From assembly GCF_014899185.1 (NCBI RefSeq), contig NZ_CP045201.1:1658501-1722500 (forward strand): 64,000 nt of DNA, given 5' to 3'. This DNA is from Pseudooceanicola spongiae (GTDB lineage Bacteria; Pseudomonadota; Alphaproteobacteria; Rhodobacterales; Rhodobacteraceae). Both the position numbers and the translations under genes were made by a program. The first letter of the stretch is position 1, and every line of letters begins with the position of its first letter. The notes beneath the pieces are model-generated. The model did not search any database, was not told the DNA's origin, and worked only from the letters and a program-made list of their open reading frames with translations. Below are positions 44,700 through 54,057 of the stretch, piece by piece.

Positions 44700-44727
44700 A
44701 AAAAGGCCCCGCTTTTCAGCAGAGCCC
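44700..44727 (-). terminator. Terminator after nusB
   Basis: Read on the minus strand: an 8-bp stem (ggctctgc / gcggggcc with two G-T pairs), loop tgaaaa, then five Ts. It lies 22 bases beyond the nusB stop and would end the riboflavin-nusB transcript. Confidence 0.72.
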
Positions 44728-44749
44728 TGAACATTGCCGATAGCCCCGA

Positions 44750-45247
44750 TCAGAAGGCGTCTGGCTTGGCCTCGCGCGCCATGTGGTCAAGCACACCATT
44801 GACGAACTTTGGCTCTTTCGTCTCGGGAAAGAAGGCCTTGGCGACGTCTACATATTCGACGATGACGACCTTCGGCGGCGCCTCGCCCTCAATCATCTCG
44901 GCACCTGCAGCGCGGAACAGGCCACGCAGGGTCGGGTCGATGCGAGCGATCGGCCATTTGGCAACAAGCGCGCGATCAGTCATCTGGTCAATCTTGGCCT
45001 GCCAGTTCACCGCGTCTCGCATCGTCTTGCGAAACAGCTCGAAATCGCCGTCTGCCATCTCGTCGCCTTCATAGACCGCGCCAAAGCGATATTCCTGAAA
45101 TTCAGCAATCACCTTGTCAACGGTTTGCCCCGACGCCTCCATCTGGAACAGCGCCTGCACCGCGTAAAGACGCGATGCAGAACGCATCTTGCGCTTCTGG
45201 TTGCCGGAGGGTGCAGCAGGCTGCGGGATCTGGGTGTCGTCGGTCAT
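44750..45247 (-). CDS. nusB: Transcription antitermination factor NusB
   Basis: A 165-residue all-helical RNA-binding protein that joins NusE (ribosomal S10) on boxA RNA to keep rRNA transcription going. Family marks are RSASRLYAVQALFQMEASGQ, VAKWPIARIDPTLRGLFRAAGAEM, KVVIVEYVDVAKAFF and KFVNGVLDHMARE. The start at 45247 is chosen over an extension to 45430 that overlaps ribH. It is the last gene of the riboflavin block, as is usual in alphaproteobacteria. Confidence 0.96.
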   Translation of the reverse strand: MTDDTQIPQPAAPSGNQKRKMRSASRLYAVQALFQMEASGQTVDKVIAEFQEYRFGAVYEGDEMADGDFELFRKTMRDAVNWQAKIDQMTDRALVAKWPIARIDPTLRGLFRAAGAEMIEGEAPPKVVIVEYVDVAKAFFPETKEPKFVNGVLDHMAREAKPDAF

Positions 45248-45272
45248 CGGTGGGCCTATCGGGTCAGGTGCC

Positions 45273-45815
45273 TCAGACGGAGGTTTCTCCACCGGCGAGA
45301 CGAAATTCCTCGGTTGCGGGCCGGAACCCGACGCCGCTTTTCGGAGCGCCCCATTTGCGCGAAAGCGCGAGGAGATGCAAGGCCGCAGCAGCCGCGCCGC
45401 CGCCCTTGTTCTGATCTTTGGTGTTTGCACGCACCTCAGCCTGCTGCCGCGTCTCGACCGTCAGGATGCCATTGCCGATGCAAAGCCCCTGCAATCCGAG
45501 CAACGTCAACCCGCGCGAGCTGTCGTTGCACACGGTGTCATAATGCGTCGTCTCGCCCCGGATCACACAGCCGAGCGCGACATAGGCATCATAGTTCGAC
45601 ATCCGTTCGGCCATGGCCACGGCGGTCGGAACCTCCAGCGCGCCGGGCACCTCGATCAGCTCATGCGTAGCGCCCCAGGCGGCAATCTCTGCCTCGGCCC
45701 CGGCAATCAGCTGATCTGCGATGTCACGGTAGTAGGGCGCGACGACAATCAGAACCTTGGTCGGCTTGTCCACCGTGCCGCGGGGCATGGAGTAGTGTTG
45801 TTCAGCAGCGGCCAT
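45273..45815 (-). CDS. ribH: 6,7-dimethyl-8-ribityllumazine synthase
   Basis: A 180-residue enzyme condensing 3,4-dihydroxybutanone phosphate with 5-amino-6-ribitylaminouracil to form lumazine, the penultimate step of riboflavin synthesis. Typical stretches are VLIVVAPYYRDIADQL, VPGALEVPTAVAMA, YVALGCVIRGETTHYDTVC and the product-binding GILTVETRQQAEVRA (family has T-x-x-x-x-QA). Three bases separate it from ribB. Confidence 0.96.
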   Translation of the reverse strand: MAAAEQHYSMPRGTVDKPTKVLIVVAPYYRDIADQLIAGAEAEIAAWGATHELIEVPGALEVPTAVAMAERMSNYDAYVALGCVIRGETTHYDTVCNDSSRGLTLLGLQGLCIGNGILTVETRQQAEVRANTKDQNKGGGAAAAALHLLALSRKWGAPKSGVGFRPATEEFRLAGGETSV

Positions 45816-45818
45816 GGT

Positions 45819-46952
45819 TCAGCCTCCGATCCGTTGGGTGCCGGTGATTTCAAGGCCATAGGCCTCAAGTCCGACGACATTGGGTTGTGGCGAATTGGTC
45901 AGCAGTACCAGCTTGGACAGCCCGAGCGAGGTGAGGATCTGCGCCCCGAGGCCATATTGGCGCAGCGTGTGCGGCGACACGCCGCCCCCTGCCGTGGCCA
46001 GCTTCATGTGCAGATCGCGCAGCAGCACGACCACACCGCGCCCAGCCTCGCCCACCATCTGCATGGCATCGCGGAATTCATCGGCTCGGCCGGCAGGACC
46101 GGAGCCGATGACATCCTGCAGCGGGTCGAGGGCGTGCATGCGCACCATCACCGGTTCATCACCGGAGATATCGCCCTTGATCAACACGATATGCTCAGCG
46201 CCCTGGGTTTCATCGACGTAGATCTTCAGCGTCCATGTGCCACCGAATTCCGACTCGATCTGTTGTTCGCTCTCGACGCGGACAAGGTTGTCGTAGCGGC
46301 GGCGATAGGCGATCAGATCCGAAATCGTGCCGATCTTGAGGCCGTGGCGCTGTGCAAAGGCGATCAGCTCGGGCAGGCGGGACATGGTGCCGTCTTCGTT
46401 CATGATCTCGCAGATCACGCCCGAAGGGTTCAGGCCCGCCAGGCGCGACACGTCCACTGCAGCTTCTGTATGGCCTGCACGCACCAGAACGCCACCTTCA
46501 CGGGCGCGCAGAGGAAAGACATGACCGGGGGTTGCGATATCCTTGGCGCCTTTGCCGGAGTCGATGGCGACGGCCACCGTGCGGGCACGATCATGGGCCG
46601 AAATCCCGGTCGAAACGCCTTCACGGGCCTCGATCGAAACGGTAAAGTTCGTCTCGTGGCGAGAGGAGTTCTGCGAGGCCATCAGTGGCAGCCCCAGCTG
46701 ATCGACGCGTTCACCGGTCAGGGACAGACAGATCAGCCCGCGCCCGTGGGTCGCCATGAAGTTGATTGCCTCGGGCGTGGCCATCTGAGCGGGAATGACC
46801 AGATCGCCTTCGTTCTCACGGCTCTCGTGATCGACAAGGATGAACATCCGACCATTGCGGGCATCCTCGATGATTTCCTCGACCGAGCTGATCGCATCGG
46901 ACCAGCTTTCTTCGACGGGACCGGCATTTTCGTAGCTGGCGCTTTCGGACAT
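45819..46952 (-). CDS. ribB: 3,4-dihydroxy-2-butanone-4-phosphate synthase with degenerate GTP cyclohydrolase II domain
   Basis: A 377-residue RibBA-shaped protein. The N-terminal domain (about 1-225) is a complete RibB: FILVDHESRENEGDLVIPA, FMATHGRGLICLSLT, HETNFTVSIEA and GHTEAAVDVSRLAGLNPSGVICEIMNEDG. The C-terminal domain has the fold of GTP cyclohydrolase II, but the zinc motif that normally reads SECLTGDxFGSxRCDC is replaced by RMHALDPLQDVIGSGPAGRA with no cysteines, so it should not open GTP. A separate RibA would be needed elsewhere. Such RibBX-like proteins are known in proteobacteria. ATG 46952 is chosen. Confidence 0.94.
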   Translation of the reverse strand: MSESASYENAGPVEESWSDAISSVEEIIEDARNGRMFILVDHESRENEGDLVIPAQMATPEAINFMATHGRGLICLSLTGERVDQLGLPLMASQNSSRHETNFTVSIEAREGVSTGISAHDRARTVAVAIDSGKGAKDIATPGHVFPLRAREGGVLVRAGHTEAAVDVSRLAGLNPSGVICEIMNEDGTMSRLPELIAFAQRHGLKIGTISDLIAYRRRYDNLVRVESEQQIESEFGGTWTLKIYVDETQGAEHIVLIKGDISGDEPVMVRMHALDPLQDVIGSGPAGRADEFRDAMQMVGEAGRGVVVLLRDLHMKLATAGGGVSPHTLRQYGLGAQILTSLGLSKLVLLTNSPQPNVVGLEAYGLEITGTQRIGG

Positions 46953-47075
46953 CTGTGGCTTCCTTCTTGACGCCGTCCGCAGATAGCGCAGGTGGGTAGA
47001 GAACGCTAGTCTGGCACAACGTGCGGATATGGACAATTGGTGTGCGATGGTGCGTTGCGCGCGACCCGCCCCGGT

Positions 47076-47654
47076 TCAGTCGAAGTAAGTTTCGCCGCGC
47101 AGCACGCCGCCAAGACGACCAGCCATCAGCCATTCATCCTCGCGCGGCAGGGCCGTGATCGCGACCAGAGACGAGGCAGGCGCATTGCCCTGCGCCCGGG
47201 CCAGCGCCATGCGCGTGTCTGCATTGCCAGCGTAGGGCGCAGGCGCGGCAAAGACGGCGTCGAGCATGGGCACCGCCGCAAGCAGCGCCTCTGGCGTGAG
47301 CGGCGGCACGGCAAGCCCGATGCGACGGACCTCACGCAGGCTGTTCAGACGCTGCTGCACCGCCTCGGACGCCGCACCACGCGATGCGAACACACCAAGG
47401 GCGTTGGAGGAAAACAAAAATCCGCCAATGTCGCGCCCAGCACTGAGCCGGATTGATGCATAGGTCTTGTAGGACAGCCCCAGTTCGCGCGCCCGCTTGA
47501 CGCGACGGCGGATGATCTCGGGCGCGAGCTCTGCATCAGCGCGCTCCTCAAGGACCCGTTTCCAGGCATGGATGCGCGCCGTGCGTCCTGCCTCGACACT
47601 TGGCCCTTGGTTGTGCCCGGCTTTGCGCAGCCAGTCGTTGCTCTCGAACGGCAA
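47076..47654 (-). CDS. Hypothetical protein in the riboflavin block
   Basis: A 192-residue soluble protein with a TTG start 2 bases after the ribE stop, so it is in the same transcript. The first half is basic and helical (ARIHAWKRVLEERADAELAP, IIRRRVKRARELGLSYKTYA). The second half has AVPMLDAVFAAPAPYAG and ALPREDEWLMAGRLGGVLR. I do not recognise the family. Its steady position in a riboflavin operon might point to flavin metabolism or only to a shared promoter. A 123-base gap follows before ribB. Confidence 0.75.
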   Translation of the reverse strand: MPFESNDWLRKAGHNQGPSVEAGRTARIHAWKRVLEERADAELAPEIIRRRVKRARELGLSYKTYASIRLSAGRDIGGFLFSSNALGVFASRGAASEAVQQRLNSLREVRRIGLAVPPLTPEALLAAVPMLDAVFAAPAPYAGNADTRMALARAQGNAPASSLVAITALPREDEWLMAGRLGGVLRGETYFD

Positions 47655-47656
47655 GG

Positions 47657-48247
47657 TCAGGACGAGGCCTCTTGCAGGCGGGCCACATAGCGCGCCATCG
47701 TGTCGACTTCGAGGTTGATCAGATCGCCCACTGCCGCATCGCCCCAGATCGTCACGGCTTTGGTGTGCGGGATCATGTTGATGCCGAAGATATTGCCCTG
47801 CACCTCGTTCACCGTCAGCGAAGTGCCGTTCAGCGCAACAGACCCCTTGGGGGCGATGAACTTGGCCAGCTCCTGCGGCGCGCGGAACAGGGCGCGGGTG
47901 CTATCGCCTTCATCGGTCAGCGAAATCAGCTCGGCCACGCCATCGACATGGCCGGAGACGATATGGCCACCAAGTTCGTCCCCGATCTTCAAGGGCCGTT
48001 CCAGGTTGACACGGGCCCCGTCGGTCCAGGCGTCGAGGTTGGATTTCGACAGGGTCTCGGCGCTGATATCGACGTCGAACCAGTCGTCCCCCATTTCAAC
48101 AACCGTGAGGCATACACCATTACAGGCGATCGACGCGCCCAGATCCACGCCGTCCATGTCGTAGGAACACCCGATCCGGGCCTTGAGATCGCCGCGTTTT
48201 TCCAGTGCGCGGATTGTGCCAATGTCGGTGACGATTCCAGTGAACAT
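47657..48247 (-). CDS. ribE: Riboflavin synthase alpha chain
   Basis: A 196-residue enzyme that converts two lumazine molecules into riboflavin. It has the expected two barrel repeats: MFTGIVTDIGTI, IACNGVCLTVVEMGDDWFDV and LERPLKIGDELGGHIVSGHVDG in the first and second halves, plus ALNGTSLTVNEVQGNIFGIN. The start is MFTGIV at 48247. The extension to 48304 is rejected. In many relatives ribE directly follows ribD, but here three capsule genes lie between. Confidence 0.96.
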   Translation of the reverse strand: MFTGIVTDIGTIRALEKRGDLKARIGCSYDMDGVDLGASIACNGVCLTVVEMGDDWFDVDISAETLSKSNLDAWTDGARVNLERPLKIGDELGGHIVSGHVDGVAELISLTDEGDSTRALFRAPQELAKFIAPKGSVALNGTSLTVNEVQGNIFGINMIPHTKAVTIWGDAAVGDLINLEVDTMARYVARLQEASS

Positions 48248-48400
48248 GATGTGCCTCGCTTGAAATATCCCCAACGGCCTAGCGCCAAGACCGGGGCCCC
48301 GCAAGCGGGCTTTACCTTATATCAGGATAGGATAGGTCATATTTCAGTCAGACGCATGACCTTGCGCGCAAGTATGGCGCGCAATCACGAGGACAGATGG

Positions 48401-49693
48401 ATGAGCGATACCCGAACGGAGCAACGGGTTTTCCTGTTCCTGCAGGGGCCGCACGGCCCTTTCTTTCACCAGCTGGCGCGCATGCTGCGGCTGGCGGGGG
48501 CCGAGGTCTGGCGCGTGGGTTTCAATGCTGGCGACAGCGCGTTCTGGCCACATCGCGACAGCTACCTGCCCTATCGTGACCGTGTCGAGGAGTGGGCCAA
48601 GGCCTGTGACGCCATCCTCGTCGACAAAAAGATCACCGATATCGTGCTTTATGGGGACACCCGCCAGATCCACGCTGAGGCCGTCACCTGTGCCCGCGCC
48701 CGGGGCCTCGGCGTGCATGTGTTCGAGGAAGGCTATATGCGGCCCTATTGGGTCACCTATGAGCGCGGAGGGTCGAACGGCAATTCCCGCCTGATGGAGA
48801 TGTCCGTAGACGCGATGCGCCAGATGCTGGAACTGTCGGATATGGACGCTCCCCTGCCCCCGGCACGCTGGGGAGATCTGCGCGAGCATGTCTTTTATGG
48901 TGCGCTGTATCATTGGTTCGTGATGTTCCGGAACCGGCCCTACCGCCACTTCAGCCCGCATCGCGACCTGCCCGTAACGGCCGAATTCAAACTGTATATG
49001 CGCCGCCTGCTGAAGATGCCGCTCAGCGCGCTGGAGCGGCGGATCGCCTCGCTGCGGATCCGGCGCGGCGGATTTCCCTATCATCTTGCGTTGTTGCAGC
49101 TGGAACATGACAGTTCATTCCGCGCGCATTCGCCCTTTGCCAGCATGTCCGAATTCATCGAGGTGGTAATGCGCGGGTTTGCAGCTGGTGCGCCACGCCA
49201 TCATCATCTGGTGATCAAGGCGCACCCGCTGGAGGATGGCAGGGTCGCTGTGCGTCATGACATTCGGCGTATGGCCCGCGCCCTTGGGTTGCAGGGTCGC
49301 GTGCACTATCTGCGCGGCGGCAAGCTCGCGCAGCTGCTGGCGGACACCCGCAGCGCGGTGACGGTGAATTCGACAAGTGGCCAGCAGGTCCTCTATCGCG
49401 GCATCCCCCTCAAGACTTTCGGGGCAGCGGTTTACGCCAAGCCGGAGTTTGTCTCGACCCAGACGCTGGAGGATTTCTTTGCCGGGGCGCAGCGCCCGGA
49501 TCGCCGAGCATATCAGGACTTCCGACGCTTTCTGCTTGAAACCAGCCAGATCGCCGGAGGGTTTTATGCCGGGCGCGCACGCCGCCAGTTGTTGCGCCAG
49601 GTGGTCGACATGATGCTATCCGCAGACGACCCCTATGATGCGCTGAAATCCGGCACCGCGGCACCGAGGCAACAGTTGCGAATCGTCCACTAA
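48401..49693 (+). CDS. kpsS: Capsule polysaccharide export/modification protein KpsS
   Basis: A 430-residue cytoplasmic glycosyltransferase-fold protein. In E. coli-type group 2 capsules KpsS adds the first Kdo to the lipid acceptor. Recognised parts are FLQGPHGPFFHQLARMLRLAGAEVWRVGFNAGD, GDTRQIHAEAVTCARARGLGVHVFEEGYMRPYWVT, a KAHPLEDGR motif and the acceptor-region TVNSTSGQQVLYRGIPLKTFG. The start at ATG 48401 follows gaggacagatgg. Frames reaching back to 47600 are antisense to ribE. First gene of a three-gene capsule set. Confidence 0.92.
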   Translation: MSDTRTEQRVFLFLQGPHGPFFHQLARMLRLAGAEVWRVGFNAGDSAFWPHRDSYLPYRDRVEEWAKACDAILVDKKITDIVLYGDTRQIHAEAVTCARARGLGVHVFEEGYMRPYWVTYERGGSNGNSRLMEMSVDAMRQMLELSDMDAPLPPARWGDLREHVFYGALYHWFVMFRNRPYRHFSPHRDLPVTAEFKLYMRRLLKMPLSALERRIASLRIRRGGFPYHLALLQLEHDSSFRAHSPFASMSEFIEVVMRGFAAGAPRHHHLVIKAHPLEDGRVAVRHDIRRMARALGLQGRVHYLRGGKLAQLLADTRSAVTVNSTSGQQVLYRGIPLKTFGAAVYAKPEFVSTQTLEDFFAGAQRPDRRAYQDFRRFLLETSQIAGGFYAGRARRQLLRQVVDMMLSADDPYDALKSGTAAPRQQLRIVH

Positions 49694-49786
49694 CGCAAGG
49701 CTCAGCGAAGGCTGGCTTTTAAACCTCTGCTTGTGTAGCGTTTTCCAAAAATGCGCCTAAATGGTCTGGGCGGGGGAGACAGGGCA

Positions 49787-50920
49787 GTGAAAAACAACAC
49801 GTTCCGCTGGGTGAAGGTTGCGGCGTTATCAGGGGCGATCACGGCCGCCTCTGCCTGTGCGATCCTGCCACGTGTCGGCCCCAGCAAACGTGAGATCTAT
49901 GCCGGTTCGGTTGAACGCAACGGCAACGCGCATGTGGTCGCTATGAGTGAACGGGTCATTCGCGCCACCTCTGTCGTCCCCGCACTTGGCTTTTCCGCCG
50001 GGTTTCGCGATGCGGCTCTGCTCGGGTCCGACACCATCCGCGCCGGCGACACTCTCAGCCTGACGATCTGGGAGAACGTCGACGACGGGCTGCTGTCGAA
50101 ACAGGGCCTCAACTATACGCAACTCGACGCGGTGCAGGTGGATGGCGACGGCTATATCTTTGTGCCCTATGCAGGCCGCGTGCTGGCTGCCGGCAACACA
50201 CCAGAAGCGATCCGCCGGATCATCACCGACAAGCTGGCCGATCAGACCCCCGATCCTCAGGTCGAGGTGCGGCGCGAAGCGAGCAATGGCGCCAGCGTGA
50301 CGCTGATGGGCTCGATTTCGGGTCAGGGGGTTTATTCGATCACCCGCCCGACTCGCACTCTGTCGGCGATGATCGCGGCCGCTGGCGGGATCGGCATCAA
50401 GCCAGAGGTCGCACAGGTCACGGTGATCCGTGGCAATATGCGCTCAAAAATCTGGTTTCAGGACATCTTCAGCAATCCCCGCTACGACATCGCCCTGCGC
50501 AATGGCGACCGCATCCTGATCGAGGAAGACAGCCGCGCCTTTACCGTCATGGGTGCGACCGGCAGCCAGTCGGTGATCAAGTTCGACACCCCGTCCCTGT
50601 CGGGGATCGAGGCGATTGCCCAGGCCGGGGGATTGCGCTCCAATGCCGCCGACCCCACCGGCGTCTTTGTTTTTCGCAATGAATCCGCTGGAATAGCCTC
50701 TCAGGTTCTCGGCACGCCCGGTCTCACCGGGACACAGCGCATGGTCTATGTGATGGATCTGACGCAACCGAATGGCATGTTCCTCGCACGCGACTTCCAG
50801 ATCCGTGACGAAGACCTGCTCTATGTCACAGAAGCGCCGTTTACCCAGTGGGACAAGACGATTGCGGCCCTCACAGGATCGCTTAGCACGGTGAACAGAC
50901 TGTCCGACCTCGGTCAGTAG
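49787..50920 (+). CDS. Wza/KpsD-type polysaccharide export lipoprotein
   Basis: A 377-residue outer-membrane polysaccharide export protein. A GTG start at 49787 gives a clean lipoprotein signal (KNNTFRWVKVAALSGAITAASAC with lipobox ASAC), which the ATG at 49751 would spoil by a 12-residue leader. The Poly_export domain shows DTIRAGDTLSLTIWENVDDG, YIFVPYAGRVLAAGNTPEAI, VTLMGSISGQGVYSI and LSAMIAAAGG, then SLBB repeats (FTVMGATGS and SLSGIEAIAQAGGL). It should form the outer-membrane channel for the capsule. Its stop is 3 bases before kpsC. Confidence 0.93.
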   Translation: MKNNTFRWVKVAALSGAITAASACAILPRVGPSKREIYAGSVERNGNAHVVAMSERVIRATSVVPALGFSAGFRDAALLGSDTIRAGDTLSLTIWENVDDGLLSKQGLNYTQLDAVQVDGDGYIFVPYAGRVLAAGNTPEAIRRIITDKLADQTPDPQVEVRREASNGASVTLMGSISGQGVYSITRPTRTLSAMIAAAGGIGIKPEVAQVTVIRGNMRSKIWFQDIFSNPRYDIALRNGDRILIEEDSRAFTVMGATGSQSVIKFDTPSLSGIEAIAQAGGLRSNAADPTGVFVFRNESAGIASQVLGTPGLTGTQRMVYVMDLTQPNGMFLARDFQIRDEDLLYVTEAPFTQWDKTIAALTGSLSTVNRLSDLGQ

Positions 50921-50923
50921 AAC

Positions 50924-52957
50924 ATGGCGCGGGGGGGGGTCGAGCCGACCGGTCCGCGCCTGAATGACGGCGACGAAACGGCGTCAGTATCGCATCTGTT
51001 TTACGTCTTTAATTTCCGCTTTTGGGTTCAACCCCGCATCCGGCGCATCCTGTGGCTGGCAGGTTACCGGATGCGGCTGGGGCCAGCACGCCCCGGCGAT
51101 CTGGTGGCGGTCTGGGGGCACGCGGCGAGCGCCCGCCGGGGTGAGGCGCGGGCAGCACGGCGCGGTGCCGCGCTGCTCCGGGTCGAAGATGCCTTTTTGC
51201 GATCCCTGCGCCCGGGACGCGCAGGCGACCCTCCGATCGGGCTGAGCATCGACCATCGGGGGTGTCATTTCGACGCCACGCGCCCGTCGGATCTAGAACA
51301 TCTGCTGCATACGCACCCGCTGGAGGACCCTGCCCTGCTGGCGCGCGCACAAGGCGTGATTGCACGGATGCGAGAGGCGCATCTGACGAAATATGCCGCT
51401 GTCGACCCCGACCTCGCCCCGCCCCCGCACGGATACGTTCTGGTGATCGATCAGGTGCGTGGTGATGCTTCCGTTGCCTTGGGAGGTGCCGATGACGCGA
51501 CCTTCCACGCCATGCTGAAAGCCGCACGCGCCGAAAACCCCGGCGCACGGGTGGTGATCAAGACCCACCCTGAAAGCCGCGCCGGATTTCGGCAGGGCTA
51601 TTTCGGTGCCTCTGATGCGCAGGAGAGCGTGCGATTTCTCGACACTGCGATCAGCCCCTGGCCGCTGCTGGAGGGCGCGCGTGCGGTCTATACCGTCAGC
51701 TCTCAGCTGGGATTCGAAGCGATCTTGGCGGGGCATCACCCGTGCGTCTTTGGCGTGCCGTTTTACGCGGGCTGGGGACTGAGCGACGACCGTCATCCAA
51801 AAGCCGCGAACCGGCGCGGGCGCCAGCTGAGTGCGCTGCAACTGTCAGCGGCGGCACTGCTGCTCTATCCCAAATGGTACGACCCCTGCCGCGACCGGCT
51901 GTGCGAGACCGAAGACTGCATCGAAGCGCTTGCAGCGCAGGCGCGCAGCTGGCGTGAGGACCATGCGGGCTGGCGCGGGTACAATATCCGGCTGTGGAAA
52001 CGCGGAGCGTTTCAGCGGTTTTTCGGGGCGCACACCCCAATGCGTTTTGGAACGGGACAGGATGATCGTCGGCAGATGAGCTGGGCCGCTTTGACACCGC
52101 AGGACAGGCAGGTCGTTCGGGTCGAGGATGGTTTTCTACGCTCGCGCGGGCTTGGCGCGGCGCTGGTGCCGCCGTTGTCGCTGGTCTTGGATGACCTCGG
52201 GATTTATTACGATCCGTCGCGGCCAAGCCGCCTGGAGGCCCTCATTGAGCAGCGCGCCAGCCTGCGCCCCGATCAACGCCAGCGCGCCGAGGCCCTGATC
52301 CTGCGGCTGCGCGCGACGGGGCTGAGCAAGTACAACACGGGAGCCGCCCCGGATCTGACAGCGCTGAGGGAAGGCACGCGCCTGCTGGTCCCGGGTCAGG
52401 TCGAGGACGATGCTTCGATCCGACTGGGCGCGGGATCGGTGCGCACAAACCTTGCGCTGCTGCAGTCGGCGCGCGCGGCACACCGCGACGCAGTGATCCT
52501 GTACAAGCCGCACCCCGACGTGGAGGCCGGTCTGCGCCCCGGAGCCATTGAGGCCGAGGGGCTGGCGGATGTCGTGCTGCATGGCGTTGATCCCGGCGCG
52601 CTGCTGGAGCAGGTCGATGCGGTCTGGACCATGACCTCACTGATCGGGTTCGAGGCATTGCTGCGCGGCCTGCCTGTTACAGTGCTGGGGCAGCCGTTCT
52701 ACGCGGGATGGGGCCTGACGCAGGATCTGGGGCCTGAGATTACGCGCCGGGTGGCGCGGCCTGATCTGGCAGGCTTGGTGCATGCAACGCTGATCGACTA
52801 TCCGCGCTACCGTGATCCGGTCAGCGGCCTGCCCTGCCCGGTCGAGGTGGTCGCGGACCGGCTGGCCATGGGGGAGGCGCTGCCGCGCGCCCCGCTTTTG
52901 CGCCTGCTGTCAAAGGCGCAAGGACTGGCCGCCTCCTATGCCTGGATCTGGCGTTAG
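50924..52957 (+). CDS. kpsC: Capsule beta-Kdo transferase KpsC (two-module)
   Basis: A 677-residue protein made of two homologous transferase modules, about residues 40-330 and 345-660. Paired signatures are VEDAFLRSLRPG and VEDGFLRSRGLG, YVLVIDQVRGDASVALG and LLVPGQVEDDASIRLG, KTHPESRAG and YKPHPDVEAG, and SSQLGFEAILAGH...PFYAGWGLSDD and TSLIGFEALLRGL...PFYAGWGLTQD. KpsC builds the poly-Kdo linker on which group 2 capsules are attached. The stop overlaps that of convergent ribD (tta/tag share bases 52954-52957), so there is no space for a terminator. Confidence 0.95.
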   Translation: MARGGVEPTGPRLNDGDETASVSHLFYVFNFRFWVQPRIRRILWLAGYRMRLGPARPGDLVAVWGHAASARRGEARAARRGAALLRVEDAFLRSLRPGRAGDPPIGLSIDHRGCHFDATRPSDLEHLLHTHPLEDPALLARAQGVIARMREAHLTKYAAVDPDLAPPPHGYVLVIDQVRGDASVALGGADDATFHAMLKAARAENPGARVVIKTHPESRAGFRQGYFGASDAQESVRFLDTAISPWPLLEGARAVYTVSSQLGFEAILAGHHPCVFGVPFYAGWGLSDDRHPKAANRRGRQLSALQLSAAALLLYPKWYDPCRDRLCETEDCIEALAAQARSWREDHAGWRGYNIRLWKRGAFQRFFGAHTPMRFGTGQDDRRQMSWAALTPQDRQVVRVEDGFLRSRGLGAALVPPLSLVLDDLGIYYDPSRPSRLEALIEQRASLRPDQRQRAEALILRLRATGLSKYNTGAAPDLTALREGTRLLVPGQVEDDASIRLGAGSVRTNLALLQSARAAHRDAVILYKPHPDVEAGLRPGAIEAEGLADVVLHGVDPGALLEQVDAVWTMTSLIGFEALLRGLPVTVLGQPFYAGWGLTQDLGPEITRRVARPDLAGLVHATLIDYPRYRDPVSGLPCPVEVVADRLAMGEALPRAPLLRLLSKAQGLAASYAWIWR

Positions 52958-54057
52958 CAGTTCGGGCGGCGCCAGCAGGTCATGACATCAGGGCCAAGGC
53001 GGCGCATGTCAGACAGAATAAGACGAGGCGCTTCTGCCAGCGTCTCGATCCCCATGGCACCGAGGGCCGGGCGACCTTCGGCCCCGAACAGCAGACCGCC
53101 GTTCATCACCACCAGTTCATCCACCATATCGGCAGCCAGCAGGGTCGCCGCCAAGGCGCTCCCCCCCTCGCAGAACACCCGAGTCAATCCGGCTGTACCA
53201 AGGGCGCGCAAAACCGACACGATATCGAGCTGGCGGCCCTGCAGATCGCACGACAGCAGCTTGGCGCCAAGGCCCTGCCAGGTGGTGATCAGCTGAGGAT
53301 CAGCGTCGCGGCCATGACAGATCCAGACGGGAATATCTTTTGCGGTGCGCGCAAGGCTGCCGAGCAGAGGCAGATCGAGGCGACGCGAAACCACGACACG
53401 CACCGGCTGACGCGAGACGCCAAGGTCGCGCACCGTCAGCGACGGGTCGTCGATACGCGCAGTCCCGGCGCCGACCATCACCGCATCGTGGCGATAGCGC
53501 ATCGCATGGACGGCGCGTCGTGCCTCAGGTCCGGTGATCCACTGGCTTTCACCGCTGGCCGTGGCGATCCGGCCATCCAATGTAAGTGCCAGTTTCAGCG
53601 TCACAAAGGGACGGCCCTGTTCGCGGGCCAGAAAGAACCCTTCATGATCGCGCACAGCTTCAGCTGCGAGCAGGCCAGTCGTGACCTCGATGCCGGCCGC
53701 ACGCAGCATGGCAAACCCCTTGCCGTCGACCCGCGGGTCGAGGTCGGCAATCGGAGCCACGACGCGCGCAATCCCGGCGGCGATCAGCGCATTGGCGCAG
53801 GGCGGGGTCTTGCCAGTATGGGCGCAGGGCTCAAGGCTGACATAGGCCGTGGCGCCGCGCGCCGCTGCCCCGGCCTGCGCAAGGGCCTGCGGTTCAGCGT
53901 GTGGGCGACCGCCCGGCTGTGTCCAGCCACGCCCGACAATCCGCGGGCCTTGCACAATGACACAGCCGACGGCGGGGTTCGGCCAGGTGCTGCCCTGCCC
54001 GCGCCGCCCAAGGGACAGCGCCAGCGCAAGGTAGCGAAGGTCAGCGTCCCGGCTCAC
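52954..54057 (-). CDS. ribD: Riboflavin-specific deaminase/reductase RibD
   Basis: A 367-residue bifunctional enzyme that deaminates and then reduces the pyrimidine intermediate of riboflavin synthesis. The deaminase part has the zinc motifs RPHAEPQAL and [18 protein letters not shown]. The reductase part shows [52 protein letters not shown] and [13 protein letters not shown]. The ATG overlaps the nrdR stop by 4 bases. It is cut off from ribE by the capsule genes on the other strand. Confidence 0.96.
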   Translation of the reverse strand: MSRDADLRYLALALSLGRRGQGSTWPNPAVGCVIVQGPRIVGRGWTQPGGRPHAEPQALAQAGAAARGATAYVSLEPCAHTGKTPPCANALIAAGIARVVAPIADLDPRVDGKGFAMLRAAGIEVTTGLLAAEAVRDHEGFFLAREQGRPFVTLKLALTLDGRIATASGESQWITGPEARRAVHAMRYRHDAVMVGAGTARIDDPSLTVRDLGVSRQPVRVVVSRRLDLPLLGSLARTAKDIPVWICHGRDADPQLITTWQGLGAKLLSCDLQGRQLDIVSVLRALGTAGLTRVFCEGGSALAATLLAADMVDELVVMNGGLLFGAEGRPALGAMGIETLAEAPRLILSDMRRLGPDVMTCWRRPNC

